From positions 4,173,430-4,237,429 of the forward strand of contig NZ_KN676113.1 of the NCBI RefSeq assembly GCF_000802185.1: 64,000 nucleotides of DNA, written 5' to 3'. This DNA is from Belnapia sp. F-4-1. Lineage in GTDB: Bacteria > Pseudomonadota > Alphaproteobacteria > Acetobacterales > Acetobacteraceae. A model generated the notes under the pieces. That model ran no database searches. It worked only from the letters and a program-made list of their open reading frames with translations, and was not told where the DNA came from. Position 1 is the first letter of the stretch. Each line of letters starts with the position of its first letter. The translations under genes and the position numbers were made by a program. Shown one piece after another: positions 19,862-28,594 of this stretch.

Positions 19862-21706
19862 GAGGAACCCGATGGAGATCCAGGGAATGGCGGCGATCAC
19901 TGCCGTGCCGAGCAGCAGCGCCAGCATGTAGCCCCAGATCGCCCGCATCCCCTCATCCGGCCCGATGCGGCTGATGGCGCAGGCGGCATAGTAGCCGACG
20001 CCGAAGGGCGGGGCGAAGAGGCCGATCCCCATCGAGAGGATCACCACCATCGCATAGTGGACCTCATGCACACCCATGTCGCGCGCGATGGGAAAGAGCA
20101 GGGGTCCGAACAGCACGATGGCCGGAATTCCCTCCAGCACGCTGCCAAGCACAACGAAGGCCAGGATCGAGACGGCGAGGAACCCCGCCTGCCCGCCCGG
20201 CAGCGCCGCCATCACCGCGGCAAGCTGCCGCGAGAAGCCCGACTGCGTCAGCGCCCAGGCCATTGCCGTCGCCGCCCCGATGATGAGCAGGATCGCTCCC
20301 GACAGCGCCGCCGTATCCACCAGCATCGGCCTCAGCCGCGACCAATCGAGCTGACGGTAGAACAGCAACCCGACAATGAAGGCGTAGGCGATGCCGATGG
20401 TCGACACCTCGGTCGCCGTGGCGACGCCTTCGACGACCGCGGCGCGGATCAGGAAGGGCAGGGCCAGCGCCGGCAGCGCGAAGCCGAAGCTCCGCAGGAT
20501 CTCACGCCCGCCCGGCTTGGCGGCGCCGGCAAGCGACTGCCCCCGATGCCGCCACCACACCACGCCGCAGAGCACCACCGCGAGCAGCGCCCCCGGCAGG
20601 AGCCCGCCGGTGAAGAGCGCGCCGATCGACACCCCCGTCACCGAGCCGATGGTGATGAGTACTAGCGAGGGCGGCACCGTCTCGGTCTGCGCCCCCGTTG
20701 CCGAGAGCAGTGCGACCAGCTCCCCCGGCTTCGCCCCACGTTCCCGCATCTCGGGAAACAGCACCGGCGCCACCGCCGCCATGTCGGCCGCCTTCGCGCC
20801 GGATATGCCGGAGACGAGGTACATCGCCCCGATCAGCACATAGGACAGCCCGCCCCGCACATGACCGAGCAGGTTGGCGAGGAAACGGATCATCGCGCGG
20901 GCCATGCCCGTCATCTCGATCAGGCTGCCGAGGAAGATGAAGAGTGGCACCGCGAGCAGGATGAGGTGCGACATCCCCTCATCCATCCGCCCCACCACCA
21001 CCATGGTCGGCACCCGCGTCGTCAGCACCAGATAGCCGAAGGTCGCAAGCCCGAAGCAGAATGCGATCGGCACGCCGGCGAGTACCGTCGCCGCCACCAG
21101 CCCCACGAAGAAGATGACGAGATTGAGGTTGCCGAGCGGCCTGAACACTGGCCCGGCCCACCAGAACCCCGCCGCGACCAGTGCGACGACGCCCAGCGCC
21201 GCCGCCGCCCGCCCCCAGCCCGCAGCCCGCGGCAGGCGCACCAGCGCCACCAGCAACATCAGCAGAACGCCCACCGGTAGCGCCGAGGCCCGCCAGCTTC
21301 CCGGGATCTCCATCGCCGGCGTGGTGATGAAGCTCTCCTCCACCGCATAGTCGTAGGCCGGATGAAGCAGCAGCAGCAGGAAAAGGATCGGCGCCGCCAC
21401 GGCCACCGCCTCGAGGAAGCCGCGCAGCCCCGCCGGCGCCATGGCGACGAGCGCCGTCATCCGCATATGCTCGGCCCTGCGGAAGGCGACCACCGCCCCC
21501 AGCATCGCCAGCCAGAGGAACAGCACCGAGGCCAGCTCGTCCGACCAGACGAGCGAGCTGTGGAATACGTAGCGCGCCACGATGCCGGCCAGCAGCAGCG
21601 CCGTCTCCACCGCGACGAGCGTCGCAGCCGCGAGCTCCAGCGCGCCGCCGAGCAGGCGCTCTACTCGCCCCTCGGGCCGCCGCTCCACCAGACCGATATC
21701 CGCCAT
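19859..21706 (-). CDS. TRAP transporter fused permease (DctQ-DctM)
   Basis: A 615-aa membrane protein in which a DctQ-like four-helix small permease (about residues 15-160) is fused to the DctM large permease (about 185-615, roughly 12 spans). DctM hallmarks are IEMTGMARAMIRF, SGISGAKAADMAAVAPVL, and GSVLEGIPAIVLFGPLLFP in the last third. With the DctP gene 3 nt upstream it forms a sodium-driven importer of carboxylates. The stop codon is inside the right inverted repeat of the IS1182 element, although the C-terminus looks complete for the family. Confidence 0.9.
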   Translation of the reverse strand: MADIGLVERRPEGRVERLLGGALELAAATLVAVETALLLAGIVARYVFHSSLVWSDELASVLFLWLAMLGAVVAFRRAEHMRMTALVAMAPAGLRGFLEAVAVAAPILFLLLLLHPAYDYAVEESFITTPAMEIPGSWRASALPVGVLLMLLVALVRLPRAAGWGRAAAALGVVALVAAGFWWAGPVFRPLGNLNLVIFFVGLVAATVLAGVPIAFCFGLATFGYLVLTTRVPTMVVVGRMDEGMSHLILLAVPLFIFLGSLIEMTGMARAMIRFLANLLGHVRGGLSYVLIGAMYLVSGISGAKAADMAAVAPVLFPEMRERGAKPGELVALLSATGAQTETVPPSLVLITIGSVTGVSIGALFTGGLLPGALLAVVLCGVVWWRHRGQSLAGAAKPGGREILRSFGFALPALALPFLIRAAVVEGVATATEVSTIGIAYAFIVGLLFYRQLDWSRLRPMLVDTAALSGAILLIIGAATAMAWALTQSGFSRQLAAVMAALPGGQAGFLAVSILAFVVLGSVLEGIPAIVLFGPLLFPIARDMGVHEVHYAMVVILSMGIGLFAPPFGVGYYAACAISRIGPDEGMRAIWGYMLALLLGTAVIAAIPWISIGFL

Positions 21707-21709
21707 GAC

Positions 21710-22717
21710 TCAGGTCAGCTTGCCGAGGTCCTGTTCGAGGATGCCCCAGGCCTCCTCGCCATAGCGCTGCCGCCATTGGGTGTAGAAGCCCGCCTTCTTC
21801 AGCGCCTCGCGGAAAGGCGCGGGATCGACGGTGTTGAAAGTGAGGCCCTGCTTCGTCAGCTCCGCCTGCAGCCCGGCATTGAGCGCTTCGACATCGCCTC
21901 GCTCCGCCACCGCCGCGGCGTTCCAGTGCTTCGCCACTACGGCCTGCGCGTCGGCCGGCAGCGCCGCCCAGGCCCGGCGGTTGCCGAGCATCCAGAAGCC
22001 GTCCCACATGTGGTTGCTGAGGGCGCAGAATTTCTGCACCTCGTAGAGCTTTGCCGTCGAGATGATGGCGAGCGGGTTCTCCTGCCCATCCACCACCCTG
22101 GTCTGCAAGGCCGAGTAGACCTCGGCGAAGTTGATGCTCGTCGGCGCCGAGCCGAAGGCCTGGAAGAGCGAGGTCCAGAGCGGGCTTACCGGCACGCGGA
22201 TCTTGAAGTTCCGCAGATCCTCCGGCCCGGTGATGGCCTTCGAGGAAGACGTGACCTGCCGAAATCCGTTGTCCCAGATTTTGTCCATGACGATCAGGCC
22301 GGCCTTGCCGATCTGCGCCCGCACATGGGCGCCGAGCGCCCCATCCATCGCCCTCCACACCGCGGCGTAGTTGGGGAAGGCGAAGCCGACGCCGTTGATC
22401 GAGGCGGCCGGCACCAGCGTCGAGAGGATCAGCCCCGAGAGGGTGAAGAATTCGATCGCGCCGCTGCGCACCTGGCTCAGCATGTCGGTATCCGAGCCGA
22501 GCTGGTTGTTCGGGAAGATCTGGATCTCGACCCTGCCGCCCGTTTCCCGTGCGATCGCCTCCGCCGCCTCCTTGGCGCGCTGGTTCATCGGATGGGTCAG
22601 CGGCAGGTTGTTGGCGTATTTGTAGCTGAACTCCGCCGCATGGGCGGGCTGCATCCGAATGGCGGGGGCGGCGAGCGCGCCCACGGCGAGCAAGGTGCGG
22701 CGATGCAGTCGGACCAT
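21710..22717 (-). CDS. TRAP transporter substrate-binding protein DctP
   Basis: A 335-aa periplasmic DctP receptor with an Ala-rich signal ending PAHAAE. Family features include YKYANNLPLTHPMNQRAKE, QLGSDTDMLSQVRSGAIEF, the central FKIRVPVSPLW with the conserved Arg that binds the ligand carboxylate, and EVYSALQTRVVDGQENPL. It is coupled to the fused DctQM gene 3 nt downstream. The ligand is probably an organic acid, possibly aromatic given the divergent acyl-CoA synthetase; that link is inference. Confidence 0.92.
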   Translation of the reverse strand: MVRLHRRTLLAVGALAAPAIRMQPAHAAEFSYKYANNLPLTHPMNQRAKEAAEAIARETGGRVEIQIFPNNQLGSDTDMLSQVRSGAIEFFTLSGLILSTLVPAASINGVGFAFPNYAAVWRAMDGALGAHVRAQIGKAGLIVMDKIWDNGFRQVTSSSKAITGPEDLRNFKIRVPVSPLWTSLFQAFGSAPTSINFAEVYSALQTRVVDGQENPLAIISTAKLYEVQKFCALSNHMWDGFWMLGNRRAWAALPADAQAVVAKHWNAAAVAERGDVEALNAGLQAELTKQGLTFNTVDPAPFREALKKAGFYTQWRQRYGEEAWGILEQDLGKLT

Positions 22718-22829
22718 CTGTTCCCTCCATTCCGGTCTTGGCCGGACTGTCCCGTTGCCCGCTCATAGGCCATGTCGCCCGGGCCGGGGAGGCGGTATTT
22801 TCACCGGCAACGAAGGAGGGACCGCCCGC

Positions 22830-24431
22830 ATGATCTCGATGACCGGCCTGCCCGTCTCACGGCGGGTGATGAACCTCGCCGGCTTCCTCGCCCAGACGGC
22901 CCGCCGCCTGCCTGACCACTTGGCGCTCGCCTGGGGCGAGCGGCGCTGGTCCTGGCGGGAATTCGAGCGGCGCAGCACAGCGCTTGCCGCGTCGCTCGCC
23001 GCCCAGGGAATCGGCAAGGGCGACCGCGTGCTGGTCCATGCGCGGAACGGCAACGAGATCCTGGAGGCGATGTTCGCCACCTTCCGCCTCGGCGCCGTGC
23101 TGGTGCCGACCAATGTGCGGCTGGTGCCGGAGGAAGTCGCCTATCTCGCCGAGGCCTCCGGCGCGAGCGCCTTCCTCTGCCAGTCCGTCTTCCCCGAGCA
23201 CGCTGCCGCCGTCGCCGCCGCCCTGCCTGGCCTCCGCCTGCTGGCGAGCATCGGCGAGGCCGGGTTCGGCACGGCGACGCTGGAAGCGCTGATCGAGGCG
23301 GGAGCGGGCCGGGCCTGTCCCATCGCCAATGCTGAGTACGACGACCCTTGTTGGTTCTTCTTCACCTCCGGCACCACCGGCCGCCCCAAGGCCGCGGTGC
23401 TGACGCATGGCCAGATGGCCTTCGTCATCACCAACCATCTCTGCGACCTGATGCCAGGCACGACCGAGCAGGACGCCTCGTTGGTGGTGGCGCCGCTCTC
23501 CCACGGCGCCGGCATCCATTTCCTGACGCAGGTGGCGCGCGGCGCCGCCAGCATCCTCCTGCCTGGCGAGCGCTTCGACGCCGCTGAGGCCTGGCGCCTG
23601 GTCGAGGCCCATCGCATCAGCAACATGTTCACGGTGCCGACCATCCTGAAGATGCTGGTCGAGCATCCCGCGGTCGATGCGCACGACCATGCCTCGCTCC
23701 GCTACGTCATCTATGCCGGCGCGCCGATGTACCGCGAGGACCAGAAATTCGCCCTGCGGAAGCTGGGCAAGGTGATCGTCCAGTATTTCGGCCTCGGCGA
23801 GGTGACGGGCAACATCACCGTCCTGCCGCCCGCTCTGCACGACGAGGAGGACGGGCCCGCCGCCCGTATCGGCAGCTGCGGCTTTGCCCGCACGGGAATC
23901 GAGATCCAGATCCAGGACGGGGAGGGCAGGGAGGTCGCGCCCGGCACCCAGGGCGAGATCTGCGTCGCCGGCCCCGCCGTCTTCGCCGGCTACTACAACA
24001 ACCCCGAGGCCAACGCGAAATCATTCCGCAACGGCTGGTTCCGCACCGGCGACCTCGGCCATGTGGACGAGCAGGGTTTCCTCACCATCACCGGCCGCGC
24101 CTCGGACATGTACATCTCCGGCGGCTCGAACGTGTATCCACGCGAGGTGGAGGAACTGATCCTGCAATACCCCGGCATCGCCGAGGTCGCGGTGGTCGGC
24201 ATACCCGACCGGCATTGGGGCGAGGTCGGCGTCGCCGTCATCGTCCCCCGTCCGGGCCAAGCGGTGGAGGAGGAGGCGCTGCTCGGCTGGCTCGATGGCC
24301 GCATGGCGCGCTACAAGATGCCGCGGCGCGTTTTCGCCTGGGATGCGCTGCCCCGCTCAGGGTACGGCAAGATCACCAAGAAGATGGTGCGCGAGGAGAT
24401 GGAAGCCCGCGGCCTGCTGCCCCTCGCATGA
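22830..24431 (+). CDS. Acyl-CoA synthetase / AMP-dependent CoA ligase
   Basis: A 533-aa ANL-superfamily ligase that activates a carboxylic acid as acyl-AMP and then as acyl-CoA. Visible motifs are the P-loop FFTSGTTGRPKAAV near residue 173, YAGAPMY, a variant of the aromatic switch region (QYFGLGEVTG), GWFRTGDLGH near 406, and SGYGKITKKMVRE with the catalytic Lys at the C-terminus. The ATG at 22830 follows GAAGGAGGG. It is divergent from dctP and overlaps the next gene by ATGA, so the transporter substrate may be what it activates. Confidence 0.92.
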   Translation: MISMTGLPVSRRVMNLAGFLAQTARRLPDHLALAWGERRWSWREFERRSTALAASLAAQGIGKGDRVLVHARNGNEILEAMFATFRLGAVLVPTNVRLVPEEVAYLAEASGASAFLCQSVFPEHAAAVAAALPGLRLLASIGEAGFGTATLEALIEAGAGRACPIANAEYDDPCWFFFTSGTTGRPKAAVLTHGQMAFVITNHLCDLMPGTTEQDASLVVAPLSHGAGIHFLTQVARGAASILLPGERFDAAEAWRLVEAHRISNMFTVPTILKMLVEHPAVDAHDHASLRYVIYAGAPMYREDQKFALRKLGKVIVQYFGLGEVTGNITVLPPALHDEEDGPAARIGSCGFARTGIEIQIQDGEGREVAPGTQGEICVAGPAVFAGYYNNPEANAKSFRNGWFRTGDLGHVDEQGFLTITGRASDMYISGGSNVYPREVEELILQYPGIAEVAVVGIPDRHWGEVGVAVIVPRPGQAVEEEALLGWLDGRMARYKMPRRVFAWDALPRSGYGKITKKMVREEMEARGLLPLA

Positions 24432-25255
24432 GCCCGCGCCGCCTTGTCCAGCCCGGCTTGGCACTTGCGCCACGAACCGAGCTCGTTTCCGGGCACGCGC
24501 TGCCGCTGGCCCTCACCCTTGCCCCCGGCCTCTCCCTGCTGGACGCCGTCACCTGCGCCGTCCACGCCGCCGGCTTCGACAGCGCGACGCTCGAGCTGGA
24601 GGGCGGCGACTTCGCGCCCTTCTCCTATGTCCTGCCGGCCCCGGCGCCGGACGACACCCACGCCGCCTATTACAGCGCGACCCATACCCCGCCGGCGGGC
24701 GCACGCCTCGAGCGTGGCTGCATCACCTTCGGCCGCCGCGCCGGCCAGCCCTGGCTGCATTGCCATGCCGTCTGGCAGGAACCCGCCGGGCGGCGCGGTG
24801 GTCATGTCCTGCCGGAGGAGACGGTGCTCGCCACCGCCATCCCTGCCCGCGCCTGGGGCCTCACCGGCATCGCCCTGGTCTCGGAACCCGACCCCGAGAC
24901 CAATTTCACCATCTTCCGCCCCGTGCCAGCCGCCGGCTCACCCTTGCCCGGAGCGCGGCCCGCACTCGCCCTCCGCATCCGTCCGAACGAGGATGCCGCG
25001 AGCGCCCTCGCCGCTGCGATCGGCCGCCATGGCTTCCGCCGACCCGCCCTGCGCGGCAGCCTCGGCAGCCTCATCGGCGCCCGCTTCGAGGGCGGTGGCG
25101 CGGTCGAGGATCATGCGACCGAGATGTTTTTCACTGGCAACGGCCTTGGCGTCGCCCTGGCTGACATGCAGGGACGAGTGCATGAGGGCATGCTGCAGTC
25201 GGGCGAGAACCCGGTCTGCATCACCATCGAGGCGCTGCTGGTGGATGAGGCCTGA
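24428..25255 (+). CDS. PPC/DUF296 (PCC-like) domain protein, apparently two repeats
   Basis: A 275-aa protein with two related halves (about 20-145 and 155-275). Residues 40-130 show the PPC/DUF296 pattern: FDSATLELEGGDFAPFSYVLP, ERGCITFGRR and a metal-site-like LHCHAVW. The second half repeats ALRGSLGSLIGARFEGG with VEDHATEMFF. PPC proteins in bacteria are small trimeric proteins of mostly unknown role, linked to DNA binding in plants. The start overlaps the CoA-ligase stop by 4 nt, so the two are translationally coupled, which points to a metabolic rather than regulatory function. Confidence 0.7.
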   Translation: MSPRRLVQPGLALAPRTELVSGHALPLALTLAPGLSLLDAVTCAVHAAGFDSATLELEGGDFAPFSYVLPAPAPDDTHAAYYSATHTPPAGARLERGCITFGRRAGQPWLHCHAVWQEPAGRRGGHVLPEETVLATAIPARAWGLTGIALVSEPDPETNFTIFRPVPAAGSPLPGARPALALRIRPNEDAASALAAAIGRHGFRRPALRGSLGSLIGARFEGGGAVEDHATEMFFTGNGLGVALADMQGRVHEGMLQSGENPVCITIEALLVDEA

Positions 25256-25375
25256 GCCCGGCCGGGCCAACCCTGTGCCAGCGGCGCGCTCTTCCGTGTT
25301 TCTCCACGGCGGACGGCCACTCCCGGCCGCCCAGCAAGGATTGCGCTGGGGCACGGCCTCGGCGGAGGATGCTGC

Positions 25376-25789
25376 ATGACCGCCCCGCGCCCGCCGGCCT
25401 TCGCCCAGCAGATCACCTTCCTCTATGCCGAGGATCCTGCAGCAAGCCGTGATTTCTACGGGCGGGTGCTCGGCCTCGAATTGGTGCAGGACCAGGGCTT
25501 CGCAGCCATCTATGCGGCGGCCGGGCGGCGTGGCTTTCTCGGCGTGGTGCAGGCGCGCGGGCCGCGCGAGGGGCGGGAGCCACGGGTGGAAGGCGGCGTG
25601 GTGCTGACGCTCGTCACCGCGGCAGTGGAAGCCTGGCATGCGCATCTGTTGGCCGAGGGGGCGGTCATCGAGGCGCCGCCCACGGCCCATGCGGCCACCG
25701 GCATCACCCATTTCTTTTTCCGCGACCCGGCGGGCTACCTGCTCGAGATCCAGCGCTTCGACCGTGCGGATTGGCCGGAGCCAAGCTGA
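25376..25789 (+). CDS. VOC-family (glyoxalase/dioxygenase-like) protein
   Basis: A 137-aa single-chain vicinal-oxygen-chelate domain pair. QITFLYAEDPAASRDFYGRVLGLELV opens the first beta-alpha-beta-beta-beta module (residues about 8-33) and THFFFRDPAGYLLEIQRFD closes the second, with a conserved Glu metal ligand. No substrate can be assigned. It stands between the PPC gene and a lipoprotein gene on the same strand. Confidence 0.85.
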   Translation: MTAPRPPAFAQQITFLYAEDPAASRDFYGRVLGLELVQDQGFAAIYAAAGRRGFLGVVQARGPREGREPRVEGGVVLTLVTAAVEAWHAHLLAEGAVIEAPPTAHAATGITHFFFRDPAGYLLEIQRFDRADWPEPS

Positions 25790-25913
25790 CATACGCGTGT
25801 CGGTTCCCCACCGCCTGCGCAACCATTTCAGCGCGAAGGCGTTCCGGTTCATGCGGGACGGCAGCGCCCTGGCGCCACCTCCCGACGCGAGCGGCAAAGG
25901 GATGGAGGAACAC

Positions 25914-26423
25914 ATGAGCTGGAAAGTCATCGGTGCGGCCGGCCTGGCGCTGGCGCTGGCGGCCTGCGGTACCAATAGTTCCGATCGCACGACCGGTGGC
26001 GCGGCCGCAGGCGCGGCGACGGGCGCCGGCATCGGCGCGCTCGGCGGCCCGGTGGGCGCGCTGGCCGGGGCGGCGATCGGAGCCGGCGCGGGCGCCGTGA
26101 CCGGCGCGACGACCAGCCCCCGGGATGTCAATCTCGGCACACCGCCCTGGAGCAATCCCGAGGTGCGGACACCGGTCGACAGCCGGCGCACCGCCCGCCA
26201 CGGCACCCGCCGCTCGCAGAGTGCTGCCCGCCGGCCGACCAGCGAGGCGGACCGCGCCTATATGGGCGGCGGCATGGTGGGTACGCCGACCGGCACCGGC
26301 ACAACGACGGCCACGACGCCCGGCACCACCGGCAGCGGCATGGGCACCGCCGGCGATGCCACGCCCCCTGCCGGCACCGCCCCTGCCGGCAACAGCATGA
26401 ACAGCGCCACCCCGATGCGCTGA
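25914..26423 (+). CDS. Glycine-zipper lipoprotein, hypothetical
   Basis: A 169-aa protein with a lipobox (LALAAC) that predicts lipidation at Cys near residue 19. A glycine-zipper segment (GAAAGAATGAGIGALGGPVG, residues about 30-65) could insert into the outer membrane. It is followed by an Arg-rich stretch and a Thr/Gly/Pro low-complexity tail. I start at ATG 25914, where GGATGGAGG gives a good ribosome site; an in-frame ATG four codons earlier is possible. Function unknown; similar zippers occur in stress-related outer-membrane lipoproteins. Confidence 0.75.
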   Translation: MSWKVIGAAGLALALAACGTNSSDRTTGGAAAGAATGAGIGALGGPVGALAGAAIGAGAGAVTGATTSPRDVNLGTPPWSNPEVRTPVDSRRTARHGTRRSQSAARRPTSEADRAYMGGGMVGTPTGTGTTTATTPGTTGSGMGTAGDATPPAGTAPAGNSMNSATPMR

Positions 26424-26436
26424 GGCTGCGCGCGGC

Positions 26437-26456
26437 AGCGGGGCCCCGGCCCCGCT
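26437..26456. terminator. GC-rich hairpin shared by two convergent genes
   Basis: AGCGGGGC and GCCCCGCT form a perfect 8-bp stem with a 4-nt loop between the lipoprotein stop and the DctM stop. There is no T-run, but position between convergent genes suggests a bidirectional transcription end. Confidence 0.5.
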
Positions 26457-27876
26457 ACCGCGACAGCAGGAGATCCGGCAGCCCGGTGACCAGCGTCACC
26501 GGGAACAGGGTGCAGAGCACCACGGTGAGCACCAGCATGAGGAAAAAGGGCAGGCTGGCCATCGCCACCTCGGTCTGCTCCTTCCCCGTCATGGTCTGCA
26601 TGACGAAGAGGTTGAAGCCGACGGGCGGCGTGATCTCGGCGATCTCCACCAGCAGCACGATGAAGATGCCGAACCACACGAGGTCGAACCCTGCCTGCTG
26701 CACCAGCGGAATGACGATGGAGGTGGTCAGCACGATCATCGATACGCCGTCGAGCGCGGTGCCGAGCAGCACATAAACGACGGTGAGGATGGCGATCAGC
26801 CCGTAGGGGCCGAGGTTGAGGTGCACGACGCCTTCCGCGAGCGCGGCCGGGATGCCGGTGAGCGCCATCGCCTTGGTGAGGAAGGCCGCACCGGCCAGGA
26901 TGAACATGATCATGCAGGACAGGCGCGTCGCGCCCTTCACGCTGTCGAGGAAGGCCTGCCAGGTCAGCACGCTCTCGCCCGCGGCGAGGCCGAGGAGCGC
27001 GAAGAAGGCGATCGGCCACACCTCGGAGAAGCCGATGACGCCGAAGGCCCAGGCGATCAGGTCGGCGGCCAGCAGCACGGCGCCGGTACGCCAGCCGGCC
27101 GCCATCAGCAGGGAGCCCAGCACGCCGAAGGCCGCCGCCTCGGTCGCCGTCGCCCAGCCGACGAACATGGTGCCGATGACGACGATGATGAGCACGGCAC
27201 AGGGGATGAGCTTGGCGCTGGCCCGCATCTTCCCGGCAAAGCTCATCCGCGGCTCGGCCTTGGGCTGCTTGCCCGGGTTGAGCATCGCCCAGATGGCGAT
27301 ATAGGCGCTGAAGAGCAGCATCACGAGCAGGCCCGGGATGCAGCCGGCGATGAAGACGCGGATGATCGAGACCTCGGCCGCCACCGCATAAACGACCATG
27401 ATGATCGAGGGCGGGATCAGGATGCCGAGCGTGCCCGAGGTGGCGAGCGAGCCGACCGCGACATTCTCGTCATAGCCGCGGCGCTTCAGCTCCGGCAGCG
27501 CGATCTTCGAGACCGTCGCGCAGGTGGCGGCGCTCGACCCGGACACGCTGCCGAAGATGCCGCAGGCAAGGATGTTGACGTGGAGCAGGCCGCCCGGGAT
27601 GCGCCGCACCCAGGGGGCGAGGCCGTTGAAAAGCTCCTCCGAAAGCTTGGTACGGAAGAGGATCTCGCCCATCCAGACGAACATCGGCAGCGCCGCGAGC
27701 GTCCAGGAGCCGGTCGCCTCCCAGAAGGAGGAGGCGAGAAACAGCCCCGGGCTCGGATGCACGAAGACCATGGCGACATAGCCGACGGCGGCGAGCGACA
27801 TGGCGATCCAGAGCCCGGCGCCGAGCAGGATGCACAGCAGCACGAGCAGCAGAAGGGCGAAGGTCAGCAGATCCAT
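26455..27876 (-). CDS. TRAP transporter large permease DctM
   Basis: A 473-aa membrane protein, about 12-13 spans, of the DctM family. The sequence holds GSVSGSSAATCATVSKIALPELKRRGYDE near residue 110 (in two adjoining pieces), ILIPPSIIMVVYAV, and the second-repeat LLGTALDGVSMIVLTTSIVIP near residue 380. It is the last gene of the second TRAP operon; the DctQ stop is 3 nt before its start. A convergent hairpin follows it. Confidence 0.93.
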   Translation of the reverse strand: MDLLTFALLLLVLLCILLGAGLWIAMSLAAVGYVAMVFVHPSPGLFLASSFWEATGSWTLAALPMFVWMGEILFRTKLSEELFNGLAPWVRRIPGGLLHVNILACGIFGSVSGSSAATCATVSKIALPELKRRGYDENVAVGSLATSGTLGILIPPSIIMVVYAVAAEVSIIRVFIAGCIPGLLVMLLFSAYIAIWAMLNPGKQPKAEPRMSFAGKMRASAKLIPCAVLIIVVIGTMFVGWATATEAAAFGVLGSLLMAAGWRTGAVLLAADLIAWAFGVIGFSEVWPIAFFALLGLAAGESVLTWQAFLDSVKGATRLSCMIMFILAGAAFLTKAMALTGIPAALAEGVVHLNLGPYGLIAILTVVYVLLGTALDGVSMIVLTTSIVIPLVQQAGFDLVWFGIFIVLLVEIAEITPPVGFNLFVMQTMTGKEQTEVAMASLPFFLMLVLTVVLCTLFPVTLVTGLPDLLLSR

Positions 27877-27879
27877 CGA

Positions 27880-28413
27880 TCAAACCTCCGCCGAGAAGTC
27901 GCCGGCCGCGGCGCGTTCCTCGGCCGCGACGACGTAACCCGGCTTGGCGCCGCCGAGGACGGTGACGAATTCATCGAGAATGGCGATGAGCAGCAGGCCG
28001 GTGCCGAGCGGCACGGCAAGCTTCGGAATCCAGAGCGGGATGGGCACGGTACCCTGCGCCACCTCCTCGATCTCCCAGCTGAACCACATGTCCTGCGCGG
28101 TCCAGACGGTGACATAGGCGATCAGCAACGCGGCAAGGCCGAGCACCAGCAGCTCCGCCCAGCGCCGCGCGGCGGGGCCCAGCCGGTCGAGCGCCATGCC
28201 GACGCGGATCAGCTCGCCGCGCTTGAAGGTGGCGGCCAGCGCGAAGAAGGTGGTGGAGACGCAGAGATAGGCGCTGATGTCGTCGGCGGCGGGCAGCTGG
28301 AGCTGCATCTCCCGCATCGCCACCTGCGCCATCATCACGCAGAAAATGGCGAAGAGTGACAGGGCGGCGAGGCCGGCACCCAGGGCGTAGAGCGCATCGA
28401 GCAGGCGGCGCAT
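27880..28413 (-). CDS. TRAP transporter small permease DctQ
   Basis: A 177-aa protein with four predicted membrane helices, typical of DctQ. MAQVAMREMQLQLPAADDIS in the second helix region is the usual conserved part. The ATG at 28413 begins MRRLLDALYALG; a longer upstream frame would run through non-coding spacer. DctM follows after 3 nt. DctP lies 180 nt upstream, separated by a spacer with a hairpin. Confidence 0.9.
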   Translation of the reverse strand: MRRLLDALYALGAGLAALSLFAIFCVMMAQVAMREMQLQLPAADDISAYLCVSTTFFALAATFKRGELIRVGMALDRLGPAARRWAELLVLGLAALLIAYVTVWTAQDMWFSWEIEEVAQGTVPIPLWIPKLAVPLGTGLLLIAILDEFVTVLGGAKPGYVVAAEERAAAGDFSAEV

Positions 28414-28557
28414 GCGGGTCAGCGGCCTTTGCAGGCGCGGTGGATGGACGGCATCGATGCAAGCCCCCTGATGGCGAGTCCCGGCGCGGCACCATCGCCG
28501 CGCGGCCAGGGGGCCGCAAGGGGCCATCGCCCGGTTGAGTGGGACGCGGCAGGCGAT

Positions 28558-28578
28558 GCTGCCCGCGAAGCAGGCAGC
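28558..28578 (-). repeat. Hairpin in the DctP-DctQ spacer
   Basis: GCTGCC and GGCAGC arms with further partial pairing inside form a stem-loop downstream of the DctP stop. Such structures often stabilise or partially terminate the message so that the binding protein is made in excess over the permease; that role is inferred. Confidence 0.35.
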
Positions 28579-28594
28579 ACCGGCCCGGGCGTGG

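Noticed and set aside
21362-22768. 468-codon plus-strand frame over dctQM/dctP
   Set aside because: Antisense to two recognisable TRAP genes and without family features.
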